Source: Phyllostachys edulis (taxonomy: Eukaryota; Streptophyta; Magnoliopsida; Poales; Poaceae). From it: a stretch of 64,000 nt of DNA. Each line of letters opens with the position of its first letter. The stretch's first letter is position 1. Both the position numbers and the translations under genes were made by a program. The DNA lies in NCBI GenBank assembly GCA_036346405.1, contig CM070561.1, forward strand, positions 30,474,215-30,538,214, given 5' to 3'. This document shows, piece after piece, positions 24,120 to 37,130 of the stretch. The notes under the pieces were generated by a model that worked only from the letters and a program-made list of their open reading frames with translations, was not told the origin of the DNA and ran no database searches.

Positions 24120-24262
24120 TGGAACCGTATCACAGACTGTTCTATTTTGGAACCGTATGTGATATGAGGCCATATCATGGACGGTTCTATTATGGAACCG
24201 TCTATGATAAGTATCACTGAGGGTTCGATAATAGAACCGTCTGTGATATCCCTTTATTAGAA
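24120..24262. repeat. CACTA-1 internal block of terminal-type repeats
   Basis: Motifs of the form ACGGTTC-TATTATGG-AACCGT, the same vocabulary as the subterminal repeats but about 1.2 kb inside the element. A counterpart lies at 52265-52390 in CACTA-2, so the position is conserved. Confidence 0.7.
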
Positions 24263-24304
24263 GGAGCCTGTTAGGGTTTGCGCCCTAACTAGTCACTCCC
24301 TAGC

Positions 24305-27300
24305 TCTCGGGACCTGAATCTGCAAATCCAGACTCTGTGTATTCTGAACTAGTCTCATAATCAGTAGCTAGCTCACAAAGTTGCAACATCGATGAAATCA
24401 TAACCATACAACGAAATAGCTAAGAAATAAGCAAATTATTACTAATGAGAAGCAACAAACCTTATGGTCAAGGTTTTATAGAGTTGGCCACGCAGGGCTT
24501 AACAACAAAAGAGTAAACTTGCAGCGAAAGAAAGTCTTGTGGTAGCCATCCGACGTACCCACAGGCAATCGAGTGGAGAACACGACCTAGTTCGCATAGT
24601 CTTCGAAGTACTCCTTTTCATAGAACTCCGAGTTCCCTGGTTCTTCTTCGGTGACTGATCAACAAATAACATATAGCCATGAGTACACAAAGTACTCAGC
24701 AAGTCGTAGAGAAATGTATGCAAATAGTATTTATGCAAGGCTTGAATAAGGATAGCTTTATGGATATTTTGTAGAAAGCGGTATTGACAGTAAATACAGT
24801 AAATAGATTAAAAAGCATAAATTAAAAGATCAATACATAAGTAAACAAGTTCTTTAAAACAACTAGTGAATAACTCTGTTCACTTCCCAACCAACAACCG
24901 GTGAACAACCTCTTCCCTCCCCAACCGTTCCACCATTCCAACATTTTTGAGAAAAATCTACCCCTTGTGTGAAATCATCAGGCATTGTCCATAACCAGGG
25001 ACACGGCTATTCGAATAGTTTTACACTCTGCAGAGGTTGTACAGCTTGACCCACAAGAGATAATCAGCTTATAATGTCCGTTTAACACACTTCCGGGGTG
25101 TGCGACTAAGTGATTATCACAAGGCTTTTACAAAACTCTGTTTTAACCCGATTCTGCTCACTAAGGATTCACCATTCTAGGCCCCCTCTTGCGCCACTCA
25201 TCAACCCAAACAGAACTAAATCAAAACATTGCTAATTATTTAGCCAGGTCCACCCCATCCTGGACATGTGGTTGTACGGTAGGGCCCAGATCAATGGCGC
25301 ACAAACTTAAGTCCTTAGTAGTTGTTCAGGCGAGACTACCTCATCCTATGTGTTTCGCACAATGTGTTTTGCGCACCCCCTTTATTACCCGACCACTAGC
25401 ATGAACATAAATCATTTTCTTTCAACCCGGCCAAATGGCAACCTTTGCGATGGACAAAATTTTTTAATAACAGTGGCTTCCGCCATGATTCCATATATTA
25501 TTTAGTCAATATTTCCATTTTTGAGCATGTGATCATGAATCCCATCGCGGCTAAGCACGACTAAGCATAATACGACACCCATGTTGGTATTAAAATATAT
25601 CCATACCCATGTTGGTATTAAAATATATCCAACTAAAGTTAACCCAACCTATGGTGTCTAAGGGTACATGTCAACATATCATTCATAATTATTCAAGGAG
25701 GCATACTATCAAATAGGTGTTTAGCTACTCTCGAAAAGCATTTAATAAAAATTAGCAATGCAAGAGGATATAAAACAACATAATTTTGTAAACTGGGTAC
25801 AAAATGATCAAAGGTCTACGATTTTCCTTCGTCGAAGGTTGAGGTTGACGCGTCTGGTTGGTCCAAACAGGTGTCAGCGTGTCGGATTCTATACGCGCGA
25901 AACGATACAATAAATTACAGAAAATCAAATAAAATCCAAAAATTACGAAATAAATACTGGAAAGAATATACTGAATTTAGATGAAATTATGAGAAAGAAT
26001 TGATGGATTTGGAGTTCGTATAAGAGAGAACGAGCATTTGGAAGTTTGATATAGCACGAAAAGATGACAAATAAGAAATCGCACTGTTCACAGAACATTG
26101 TTCATGGCGAACATAGAAGTACAATGCATGGCAATGGCGCCGGCGAAGAAAGCAATGGGGTGGTCGGTGAATGGGCAAAATGGAACCCCGACGACGAGGC
26201 GGAGTTGATGACGCGAGTGGATTTTGGAAAAAAAAACTCACCGAAGAAGCGAGGAACGCGAAGAAACGATTTCAACATCGTGGCTCCACAAGGTCAACGG
26301 CGACTCGGTGGTCTTCGGGCGATGGCGACGGAAGCACGGTGTAGAACGTGTCGAGGCGAACTCAATAGTGTAGATGACTCAGCTAGAGGATCTTCGATGG
26401 CGACGCAGTCTGACGAAGAAGGAGCTTCGGCAACGCCCAGTCACCGACGAAATCCGGGCAAACAGGAAGGGGTTAGAGAGTGGGGTTGGCAGCGATTCGA
26501 AGAGGGAGGTTGGGTGCATGTGGCTCACTTATTTAGGCAAAGGCGGCACACGGTTCGACGAGGAATGCGAGCAGAATTCACGGCGGCGTACGTGGCCGGC
26601 AGCACACGGGGCTCCAACGAACCAGCGGTGCTTCGGAGAAAAAGGAAGGAAGCGCGTTGTCGAAAGTCACGAGATGAAGCTGGGCATGTGGTCAATGGTG
26701 GCGGGGCTCCACTGTACGTGGCGCTAGAGGCAGTGGAATGACTTTCGGCCTGCTTTCTTCAAATCCAAAATCCGGCCAAAATATGGGGAGAGGGAAGGAG
26801 AGGTTTTGGGGGTGGGTTGAGGATGTAGAGGGGCTCTCGGGGCTCTCTTTATATAGGGGAGGAGGTGTTTGAATTGGCCGGAAATGGTTAAGAAATAAAT
26901 GAACAATTTTTGGTTGAAATGAAGAACGAAGAAAACTGTAAAATTGATTGCAAGGAGTCGAGGAAACGTGCAATTGATGGTATGGTAACGTGGGTGAGGT
27001 TAGTGGGAATGTTTCACTTCAAATGGAATCAATTTTAATGGTTTGGGTGAGGATAAAAGAGGAGAGAGGTGGCCGTCGGCCATTGATGCTACAGGAGCTC
27101 GGCTGTTGCTCGGATGGCGGCTTGGGGGTGCGGGAGAGGGGAGAGGAGGGGTGGCGTGGCCGAGGAAGGGGGTGGCGCAATGAGAGGCGATGTCGGCGAC
27201 GGTCAACGGTGGCCAGGCTGTGTCGTGGCAGCTCGGCCATGGCATGGCTTCACAATTGAAGAAAATAACAGAGAAGAAGAAAAGAGGTCGTGAGGAAGAA

Positions 27301-27706
27301 GATGAGCAGGAGAGAGAAAATAAAGAAAGGAAAAATCCAAAAAAATTCAAGAAAATTCAAGAAAATTCCACACAAATCCTTGGAACCTAAAAAGATCGAA
27401 TAAAATAATTATGAATTTAATTGAAGTTTATTTTAGTAATTTAAAATGTTTTTCTTTTTCTAAAATTCAAATTAAGCTTTAAATTAATCCAATAAATTGA
27501 AAATGATTCCTTTTATTTTTAAAACTTCAAAAAGGCTCTAAAAATATAATAAAATAAATTTTTTATTTAATTGGAGTTTGATTTACTCACATTAAATTAT
27601 TTTTATTTCAGAAATTTCAAAAATAAGCTTTAACAAATCAAGAAAATTCAAATGGTTATTTTAATTTTGAAAATTTTCAAAAAGACTCAAAAATTGGGAT
27701 GTTACA
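24305..27706 (-). repeat. 3' LTR of the Tekay-type element
   Basis: A 3402-base LTR. In plus reading it starts with a decayed tctcgggacctgaatctg and ends tgggatgttaca. The right LTR repeats it segment by segment. A 28-base stretch (atacccatgttggtattaaa...) is tandemly doubled at about 25575-25630 here but single near 33440 in the other LTR. A 225-codon open frame at 26064-26741 is not kept open in the other LTR, so it is not a gene. Confidence 0.85.
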
Positions 27707-27929
27707 AACCTACCCCTCTTAAAGGGAATCTCAACCCCGAGATTCAAGCTAGCTAGAGAATAGGTTCCGGAAGTCGAACTTTGCTCACTCTTCTCAGCAA
27801 CTTTCTCTTTTGCGCGAGACAAAACCGCAACAGACGCAAAACTGATCAGGGACTTACCGGAAACAATGTTCTGAGCTGGTTGGGCTTGCTCCATGGTGAC
27901 ATGATTCACCTGTGCTCTTGTAGAAGGAA

Positions 27930-29089
27930 CTAGAGTCCGAGCGGCTTGACCAGAATTCTAAGGTGTTCCTCGGCCTGCTCCTGATGTGGAGGTTCTGGCT
28001 GGTGTAGCTCCCAAGTTGAATGGAATTGGCGTCAGTGCTCGCTTTCATGGGCAACTGTGAGCATAATGATCTATCTCTTGGCATCTATAACAGGTGACTC
28101 CTGGGGCTGGATTGATGCTTCCCTATGGTTGGTTGTTGTGCTGACTCCTAAAACAGCTAGGCGAGGTGTTGGTGCAGTGGTTCTAAATGTGGTAGGAGGA
28201 GTGAAATGGACATGATGTTGCGTATTCATTCTGACTCTCTGCGAATGATTCTGATAAGACCCATGCTGCATCATCTTCCTTTTGCGAGATTCCTCAAGCT
28301 CACGACGAGACTCTTCAATGAGCACAACTTTATCAACCATATGCTTGAAATCTATATAGTCATTGCCAATAACTTGTACCTTCAAACTGGGGTTGAGTCC
28401 CCGCTTGAAATGCTTCTAACGTGCATCATCTGAGGCAACGTGCTCTTGAGCATAACGAGAGAGTTGAGTGAACTTGTTGAGGTACCCACTTACTGTCAGG
28501 GTTCCTTGCTGTAAATCATGGAACTCATTTTTCTTCATTTCTACTATACCATTTGGGACATGAGAGTGACGGAAAGCTGTTGAAAACTCGGCCTAGGTAA
28601 TATCTTGTGGATTCTCATGGGCTGCGCAGTAATTTTCCCACCATTCAGCAGCAGTGTCTTCAAACTGGTGCGCGGCATATAGAACCTTCTCGCGATCATC
28701 ACATCGAGCAATGGCTAGTTTCTTCGCTATGGAGCGCAACCAGTCATCTGCGTCCAACAGTTTAGATGAGTTGGCGAAGGTAGGTGGACGCGTCCTCATG
28801 ATTCTACAAACTTTGATTGCTGAGAAGCTGTTGGTGGTGGTGGTGGCATGGCAGCGCCTTGATGGTTCTAATTCAACATTGCCATAAAGGTAGCAGCGGT
28901 CTGACTCTGCTGATTCATCATCTGATTCATATTCTGCATCATAGCGTTCGGCAACTGTGTCTGAGCTGCTATGAACTGACCCAAATTCTGATCTGCTATT
29001 GCGGCCGGTGGAGGTGGTGCATTGAGATTAGCACTGGCGTTGGGATCCACTGTTTCATCTTCACTTGCGGTGTTGCGAGTTTGAACCAT
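27930..29089 (-). pseudogene. gag of the Tekay-type element, frameshifted
   Basis: Packages the element RNA in intact relatives. It starts at the ATG at 29089 with MVQTRNTASEDE, typical of Tekay-group gag. Later comes DADDWLRSIAKKLAIARCDD with AAEWWENYC (28799-28593), the capsid signature. A zinc knuckle, CYRCQEIDHYAHSC, is near 28090-28045. The pieces lie in at least two frames (29089-28868 and 28084 in one, 28799-28593 and 28385-28071 in another), so at least two frameshifts break it. No pol follows; the purine tract and LTR come next. Confidence 0.8.
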
Positions 29090-29130
29090 CTACAATAATT
29101 CTTCACAGGTTTAATAGACAAGAGAGAGAA

Positions 29131-31636
29131 TGTAATAACCCAAAATTCCAATTAGAAAGTATGTTTTTCTCGGGAGAGGGAAACTTACTCTCTTTCGATT
29201 GCTTCAAAGTTTAGAGAAGGATTTTGGCTCAAGTTCTGATTTTTTAGCGCGTTTGGACCTTGGGGCTTTGGGCCCATGGGCTGCAGCCCTAGTGGGCAAA
29301 AAGGGTGGGAGGAGGCACCCAAATGGGCCAGCCATTCAGCCCATCACCTCCCCTCAAACCCTAACCCTAGCTGCCCCTTTTCCTTTCCCTAACCTTAGCA
29401 GCCACCAACACATTTCCTCATCCCCAACCTGCTGGCTGCCACCCCCTTGCCCCCCTTCTTGCACCTCCACTACCTCCCCCTCTCCCAAACCCGAAAATCC
29501 TGATCTCTCCTTCCATCCAAGGCTGCCATGGAAGGTCCTGTCTGCTGCCCGACCAAGGAGGGAGGAAGATGACTTTTTCAGCCTAGGGAAGGAGAGGAAG
29601 AGAAGGAGGAGAGGAGGGAGAAAGGAGGGAAGATTTGGGAGGAAACCATCAAGTTCCTGAGGTTCTTCAAGGGGTAAGGAGTGGTTTCATTGCTGGTTAG
29701 ATAGTTTTAGTTGCATAGTTTTGCTTTGATTAGGGTTCTTCAGCCTGACTGGGTTAAGATCAGATTCTGTTCCCTTTTTGAGCGCCTGTTTTGTTCTAGA
29801 TCTGTTCCTAATTTGGGGATTTCGTCTCCTAGAGAGTTTTATATCATGATTTCAGCTTTCCATAGGTTCCAAGTTCACTAATTTCTGATTTACAGTTTGA
29901 AAGTTATGGTCTTTTTCGTTGCTGCTATCCAGGAATCTGTCAACGCGTAGCAGATATATTAATGGTTAGATTTCAATTTGTTAAGGGACGTTTCAGGGCT
30001 GTCCACCTGAACGAATATTGTATCCTACCTTCTTAGCTTTCCAGATTGGTAAATAACACTTTGTTTGGATCTGTAGAACAAAAGATATGCAAGTTTCAAG
30101 TTGACTGTCCAGTTGGTTCGTCGGTTTTCGACGGTAAATTTGACCCTTGTGCCATATTTTGTTAAAAGCAGAATCTGGGCATCATGCCAACTAGGTTTTT
30201 GTAGCTTACGTTCTTAGATTTTCAGAATGACAAGAAACTTGAATTTTGGTTAACCCAATCAAAACTTATGATTGTTTCTTTACTGCTGTCCCGAATAGAT
30301 TTATGTTTGGCTTGTTGTCTAGCTTGAGTAGGTCGAGTGTTAAACTTGGGATGTGGGAAGCCGTTGTAGAGCGCTGTGAGTACTTTCCTATTAAGCATGT
30401 TGTTTGATGCCTACTATCATTCTTGGTTACCAGGTGGTGGTGGTGAACCCCGGTGTTAGCTCGTTCCGCCTTTTTTTGTCTTCTGTCTCATGGTGGAGGC
30501 AAGTGCAAATATTAATAATGTGTTGCTTTGTTTCATCATTAATGAATGCCATGATATAATGATGAAACCTTAAGTGGATAATGTTGTTGAGCATTACTTT
30601 TCATAATGAGTTGATATCATGCTTTTCATTCTGCATCATGTCATTGGATCCCTGTGCCTTGCCTTAAATGTGTTTTGGATCCCCGTTATGCATTAGACCG
30701 GCCTAGTCCCCACACTCGTAGAGTGTGGGCTTTGGATCCCTGTGCCTAGAGGGCACAGGCCTAGAGTAGGTATCGACGGATACACTACTCGGCATTACCG
30801 GTAATTGCTAAAATGTGAAGAATGTGCATTCATGGCATGTCATTGCATTTGTGCATAACATATGGATTTGTCTGTTTGGCTTATAATGTTGTTGTTCATG
30901 GTGGAATTGAACATTCCCTTGACCACCTATGATGCTATATTTACTTACTATTGCACTTTGCTGAGTCGTGGACTCACTCTTGCTGTGTTGTGTTTTCTAG
31001 GTACCTCTCGAGGCAGCGGCATGCATGGGGAGGGGTAGTCTTGGTGCACTTCACACATATATAACCACAACGAACGACTTAGTTCAACTAGCTAAAATTC
31101 TCAGAATTGATGTTTCCTTTAGGTTGAAATTTTGTGACCATCCTTCGTGGTGGATGATTCTATGACCATCCTTCGTGGTGGATGATTTTGTGACCATCCT
31201 TCGAGGTGGATGATTTTGACTACATTCATGGATGATCCCTTTTAGGTTTTAAAACCTTCGTCCTTAGGTTCACATAATTCCATTACGCTATTTGAATTGG
31301 GACAATGATGCTTTCGATCTAGTTAGTTGTTCATTATCTGGATGAGATTAGTATTGTTGGACTGCTTGAACTTAGTTGCTAAAGTGAGGACCCCCTTAGA
31401 TTGATTTATACTCAATGGATAAGTGAATTACTCTTATTGAGAATTTATAGACTGCTATAGGGTTGATTTTCTCATAGTTTGTTGTCATTCATGATTGGAT
31501 ACTTGGCTAGTGGTTTAAACTGATATTGATGTTTGATATTATCCTTCTTCATGTTATGGTTGAACTTATTTCGCATGGTTGTTGTAGGTTAGTCGTTTAG
31601 GTAACATCTTGGCTTCCGCGTAGCCAGGGTGTTACA
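29131..31636 (+). repeat. Solo LTR of a second Tekay-type family, in the leader of the gag-only element
   Basis: Starts TGTAATAACCC and ends GGGTGTTACA, flanked by a perfect 5-bp duplication GAGAA (29126-29130 and 31637-31641). No internal region, so it is a solo LTR of 2506 bases, placed 41 bases upstream of the gag ATG. The orientation is inferred from landmarks such as ctgagtcgtggactcac near 30960. It includes a three-copy tandem repeat at 31134-31218. Its GC-rich block (29199-29660) has an open frame with no recognised family. Confidence 0.85.
31134..31218 (+). repeat. Three tandem copies of a 28-33 base unit
   Basis: Each copy reads tgaccatccttcgtggtgg then atgatt. ACCATCC and GGTGGAT give each unit partial dyad symmetry. 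It lies in the solo LTR at 29131-31636. Confidence 0.75.
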
Positions 31637-32178
31637 GAGAAAGCACGATAGGTGAGAGGGAAAAGCACAATAGACAAGAAAGAACAAGGGAGAAAGACAT
31701 AAACAAACTAACTAGGGAAAGTCGGTTAAACCCAAAAAAAACAAATAGCCGGAAAGCTATTAAGAGGCATCAAAACTCAAGCAAGAGATCCTATTACACG
31801 AACAAAACGATACTAAAACTAACAAGGCTAACTTTGGCGTGACACTGCTAATCTAACTTATATGGATGATCGACTTGAAACACTCGACAGATCTTGAAAC
31901 TTCCAGGCCACCCATTGCTTTGATCACCAAAGACTCGATCCTATAGAGATTATTGAGGTGAGAAAGTTAATTTAATTTCGAAAACAAATTTCAGAGAAGG
32001 TAAGAGGTAAGAATCTAAGAATGATGTGAGAAAAGATTAAAATAAGATGAGAAAAGAATAGAATAAGACGAGAGAAGAATAACTACGCAGGCCAATTGGT
32101 TGATTTAATTTATAAAATAAATTTTGAATTTTTCACTAAAACAACCATGCTAACTATGGTTGGGTCCTACAATCGATA

Positions 32179-32192
32179 TGGCTCTGATACCA
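32179..32192 (-). promoter_or_regulatory. Primer-binding site of the Tekay-type element
   Basis: On the minus strand TGGTATCAGAGCCA, complementary to the 3' end of initiator methionine tRNA, starting four bases inside the LTR end at 32197. This fixes the right LTR as the 5' LTR. Confidence 0.85.
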
Positions 32193-34933
32193 TCCATGTT
32201 GGGACCCGAATCTGCAAATCTGGACCCTCTGTGTATTCTGAACTAGTCCCATGATCACTAGCTAGCTCACACAGTTGCAACATCGATGAAATCATAACCA
32301 TACAATGAAATAGCTAAGAAATAAGCAAATTATTATTAATGAGAAGCAACAGACCTTATGGTTAAGGTTTTACAGAGTTGGCCACACAGGGCTTAACAAC
32401 AAAAGAGTAAACTTGCAGCGAAATAAAATCTTGTGGTAGCCATCTGACATGCCCACATGCAATCGAGTGGAGAACACGACCTAGTTCACATAGTCCTCGA
32501 AGTACTCCTCTTCATAGAACTCCGAGTTCCCTGGTTCTTCGGTGAATGATCAACAAATGACGTATAGCCGTGAGTACAGAAAGTACTCAACAAGCTGTAG
32601 GGAAATGTATGCAAATAGTATTTATGCAAGGCTTGAACAAGGATAGCTTTACGGATATTTTGCAGAAAGCGGTATTGACAGTAAATAGATTAAAAAGCAT
32701 AAATTAAAAGATCAATACATAAGTAAACAAGTTCTTTGAAACAACTAGTGAGCAACCCTGTTCACTTTCCAACCAACAACCGGTGAACAACCTATTCCCT
32801 TCCCAACCGTTCCACCATTCCAACAGTTTTGAGAAAAATCTACCCCTCATGTTAAATCACCAAGCATTGTCCATAACCGGGGACACGACTATTCGAATAG
32901 TTTTACACTCTACAGATGTTGTACAACTTGACCCACAAGAGATAATTATCTTATAATATCCATTTAACACACTTCCGGGGTGTGCGACTAAGTGATTATC
33001 ACAAGACTTTTACAAAGCTCTGTTTTGACCCTGTTCTGCTCGCTAAGGATTCGCCATTCTGGCCCCCTCTTGCACCGCTCATCAACCCAAACAGAACCAA
33101 ATCAAAATATTGCTAATTATTCAGCTAGGTACACCCCCATCCTAGACATGTGGTTGTATGGTATGGCTAGATCAATGACGCTCAAAATTAAGTTCTTAGT
33201 GGTTGTTCAGGCGAGACTACCTCATCCCATGTGCTTTGCGCACCCCCTTTATTACCCGACCACTCATCCAAGCATAAATCATTTTCTTTCAACCCGGCCA
33301 AATGACAACCCTTGCCATGGACAACAAATTTTAATAACGGTGGCTTCCGCCACGATTCCATATATTATTTAGTCAATATTTCTATTTTTGGCGCATGTGA
33401 TCATAAATCCCATCGCGGCTAAGCATGGCTAAGCATAATACGATACCCATGTTGGTATTAAAATATATCCAACTAAAGTTAACCCAACCTATGGTATCTA
33501 AGGGTACATGTCAACATGTCATTCACAATTATTTAAGGAGGCATACTGTCAAATAGGTGTTTAGCTACTCCCGAAAAGCATTTAATAAAAATTAGCAATG
33601 CATGAGGATATAAAATAATATAATTTTATAAACTGGGAACAAAATGATCAAAGGTCGACAACTTGCCTTCGTTGAAGGTTGAGATTGCTGCATCCGGTTG
33701 GTCCAAATAGGTGTTGGCGGCGTCGGATTCTATACGCGCAAAATGATACAAATAAATAACAAAAAATCAAATAAAATCCAAAAAATATGAAATAAATACT
33801 GGAAGGAAGATACTAAATTTAGATGAAATTAGGAGAAAGAATTGACGGATTTGGAGTTCGTATGAGAGAGAACGAGCGTTTGGAAGATTGATATAGCACG
33901 GAAAGATGAACAATAAGAAATTGCACTGTTTATGGAACACTGTTCATGCCGAACATAGAAGTACAGTGCATGGCAATGGCACTGGCGATGCAAGCGATGG
34001 GGTGGCCGGCGAATGGGCAAAATGGAACCCTGGCGACGAGGCGGAGTTGATGACGTGAACGGATTTTGGAAAAACTCACCGAAGAAGTGGGGAACACGAA
34101 GAAACAGTTTCAACATCACGGCTTGGCGAGGTCGACGGTGACTTGGTGGTCTTCGGGTGATGGTGACGGAAGCACGACTTAGAACGCGTCGAGATGAACT
34201 CAGCGATATAGAAGACTCGGCCAGAGGATCTTCGATGGCGACGCAATCTGACGGAGAAGGAGCTTCGGCAGCGCAAGGTCGCCGACGGAATCCGGGTAAA
34301 CAGGGAGGAGTTAGAGAGTGGGGTTGGTGGGGAGGTTCGGAGCATGTGGTGCTCACTTATTTAGGTGAAGGCAGCACACGGTTTGACGAGGAATGCTAGC
34401 GGAATTCGCGATGGCGTATGCGGCCGGCAGCGCATAGGACTTCAGCGAACCGGCGGTGGTTCAGAGAAAAGGAAGGGAGGACGATGTAGAACATCGCGAA
34501 GCACCACCGGTTCGCTGAAGCACCGCCGATGGTGGAATGGCTTTCGGCCGGCGTTCTTAAAATCCAAAATCCGGCCAAAATATGGGGAGAGGGGAGGAGA
34601 GGTTTTGGGGGTGGATTGAGGATGTAGAGGGGCTCCCGAGACTCTCTTTATATAGGGGAGGAGGTGTTCGAATCGACAGAAAACGGTTAAGAAATAAATG
34701 AACAGTTCTGGTTGAAATGAAGAACGAACAGTTTCTGGTTGAAATGAAGAATGAAGAAAACTATAAAATTGATTGCAGGGAGTGGAGGAAATGTGCAATT
34801 GATGGTATGGTAATGTGAGAACCCGCACAATTAAACTAAGCTAAGCAATATTAATCAGTAATTAGTGGTAATTAAAATTGTTTAATTCGTAATAAAGTGT
34901 AACCTCAATTTGGACCTCAAGCTATTAATCCAC

Positions 34934-36649
34934 TGTAGGATCAAGGATAACCGACTAGAGGGGGTGAATAGGAGGTTTTTAAACTTTTTAGCAATTTAAC
35001 AATTTCGGCCAACAACAACTTAGTCTAAACAAGTTATTCTTCTAGCTAGGCAAATTAATCACAATAAACAAGCTAGAAAAATAAATATGAAAGTAAAGAC
35101 TAGAGATAACCACAAAGACAAGACGAGTTTTTCCCGTGGTATCGAAGACTTGCTGGTCTTCACTAGTCCACGTTGAGGGAGCTTGACGTCTCAAGCCGGC
35201 TCCACGAATTAAGCCTTTCCTCAAGTCACTATGGTTGTTCTTCCTCCGCTTCGGAGATGGTGAACACCGAACCACTCACAAGCTTGCACCAGGCCTCTTC
35301 ACAATCTTCTTCGAAGAGATCACCGTGCTCCACCGCCAATCGTCTAGGAGCGCGGCAACACTCCAAGAGTAATAGATCAAAGTCTTCACTTGACGGCACT
35401 CAAGTGCACATGGATCAACTAGGAGAATGAATGCACTTGAATGTATCTCAACAAGCTCACAATGAATGCACAAGAGTGTTTTTGAGTGTTGAGTGAATGC
35501 AAAGGCTCTCAAGGCTCTATGAAAGTCAAATGGGTACTAGCAGCCTTGACTTGAGCAGGTGGAGGTGTATTTATAGCCCCCACCAACAATTATGACCATT
35601 GGAGACGAAATCCAAGTTCTCAGCGAAATCGAACGATCATAAGACAAAGTGCGATGATGCGATCGCATTTCCGATCGAGCACGATCAACGGCTAGAACAG
35701 ATACCAAAAAAGGAAAAAGTAGCCGTTGAATTACCAATCGAAACAACCGCGAGTAAATGCGCTGCGTCCGTCCGACGGTTCTTGTCAGATTTATACGAAG
35801 CATGACGACCGCTCGTAGGGTTTCGTGATTTGGTCAAGATTTGCATTGTTTCGAATTTTTGTACCGCCGAAAACATCGGAATGACCGCGAAGCGAGACGA
35901 CCGCTCCCTAAGAGCGGGCGTCCGATTTCAGATTAAGTTTTAGAGCAGATTTGCACTTGTTCTGTTTTTATTGAACCGCCTCACAAAATTCGGAACGACC
36001 GCCCAACGGTACGACCATTGTCCATGAGCGGTACGACCGATTTTCAAGAAAGATTCTGAGGCGATTTGCAACGCTTCGGTTTTATAGAACCGCCAACTAA
36101 AATGCGGAATGACCGCGATGCGGTACGACCGTTCAAGGAGCCGGTCGTTCGCTTTGAATATTTGTTTGGCTGTTCCCATCAAAATGCAGTACTACCGCCG
36201 AGTAAAGTCCGGTCATATCAAGACTAAACGGTACGATCAAGAAGTGTAATCAAGCAGTACTACCGATTTTGGACAGAAACACTGAGAGCTTTTCAATTTT
36301 ATTTCAAGTTTAAATTCAAATGCATGCATGATCCTAAATTGATCCATATTGCACAAGAACATGCTATCAAACTACTAGCCATGATCCTTCTTAATAGTAC
36401 GGTGTTTATCCTATAATCCGATCTTTCATCCAAAACTCCTAGACCGGTAAAATGAAAAAGAGATCCTAGACTACTTGTACCTTGTCTTTGAGCCAAAAGA
36501 TCCTCGTGTAGTCCATTTCGCATGTCACTTTGCATCAACACATTCACCGATGGGATTTAACCTTGTAAATACTCAATAAACATGTTAATCCCATATTCAC
36601 ATATTGTCATTAATTACCAAAACAATTTTTAGGGGCTTAGATGCTTTCA
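34934..36649 (-). repeat. 3' LTR of the SIRE-type copia
   Basis: On the minus strand it starts TGAAAGCATCTAAGCCCC right after a purine tract (ccaaaaagggggagat) and ends CTTGATCCTACA, both typical of SIRE LTRs. Length 1716 bases. Between 35860 and 36260 it has repeated short motifs of the type cggaacgaccgc and ggtacgaccg, which also occur at 39030-39060 and 39535-39650. Confidence 0.75.
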
Positions 36650-36665
36650 ATCTCCCCCTTTTTGG
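36650..36665 (-). promoter_or_regulatory. Polypurine tract of the SIRE-type copia
   Basis: Minus-strand ccaaaaagggggagat, directly before the LTR start. It primes second-strand DNA synthesis. Confidence 0.7.
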
Positions 36666-37130
36666 TAATTGATGACAACACTTATAATATGTGAGAAAGA
36701 TTGATTTGAATATACCATAATTGTATATTCTTTTGATGTCTTAACAATAAGATAATTCTTGCAATAAGAACAGATGAGTGTATGAGAATTATTTTCTTGT
36801 TAAGTCTAATTTAAAGAAATCTCCCCCTAAACATGTGCAAATATAGATTGAACATTTTGAAGAAATTTTGAGAATTTTGGGCAGAGTTTCTTTAGCATAT
36901 TTGAACTTGAGGAAATGCAATAGTAAGATGTGACGATAATTGAGATTGCATAAAAGGTAATAACATGACAACATCCACAAGTTCAACAAGTTAAAGAGCG
37001 CATAATTAAACTATTACAAGCACTGATAAGTTCAACATTACATAATAAGTCCAACATATATGAGCTAACACATATAAGTCCATAGTATAGTAGCAAAAGC
37101 TTGCGCTTGCTCCCCCTAAAGCTATATCTT

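Noticed and set aside
26064..26741. Open frame of 225 codons on the plus strand in the left Tekay-type LTR
   Set aside because: The matching place in the right LTR (about 33870-34560) is broken, the composition is that of the GC-rich LTR block, and it matches no protein family.
32179..32192. tRNA-like motif
   Set aside because: It is only the complement of a tRNA 3' end, i.e. a primer-binding site, not a tRNA gene.
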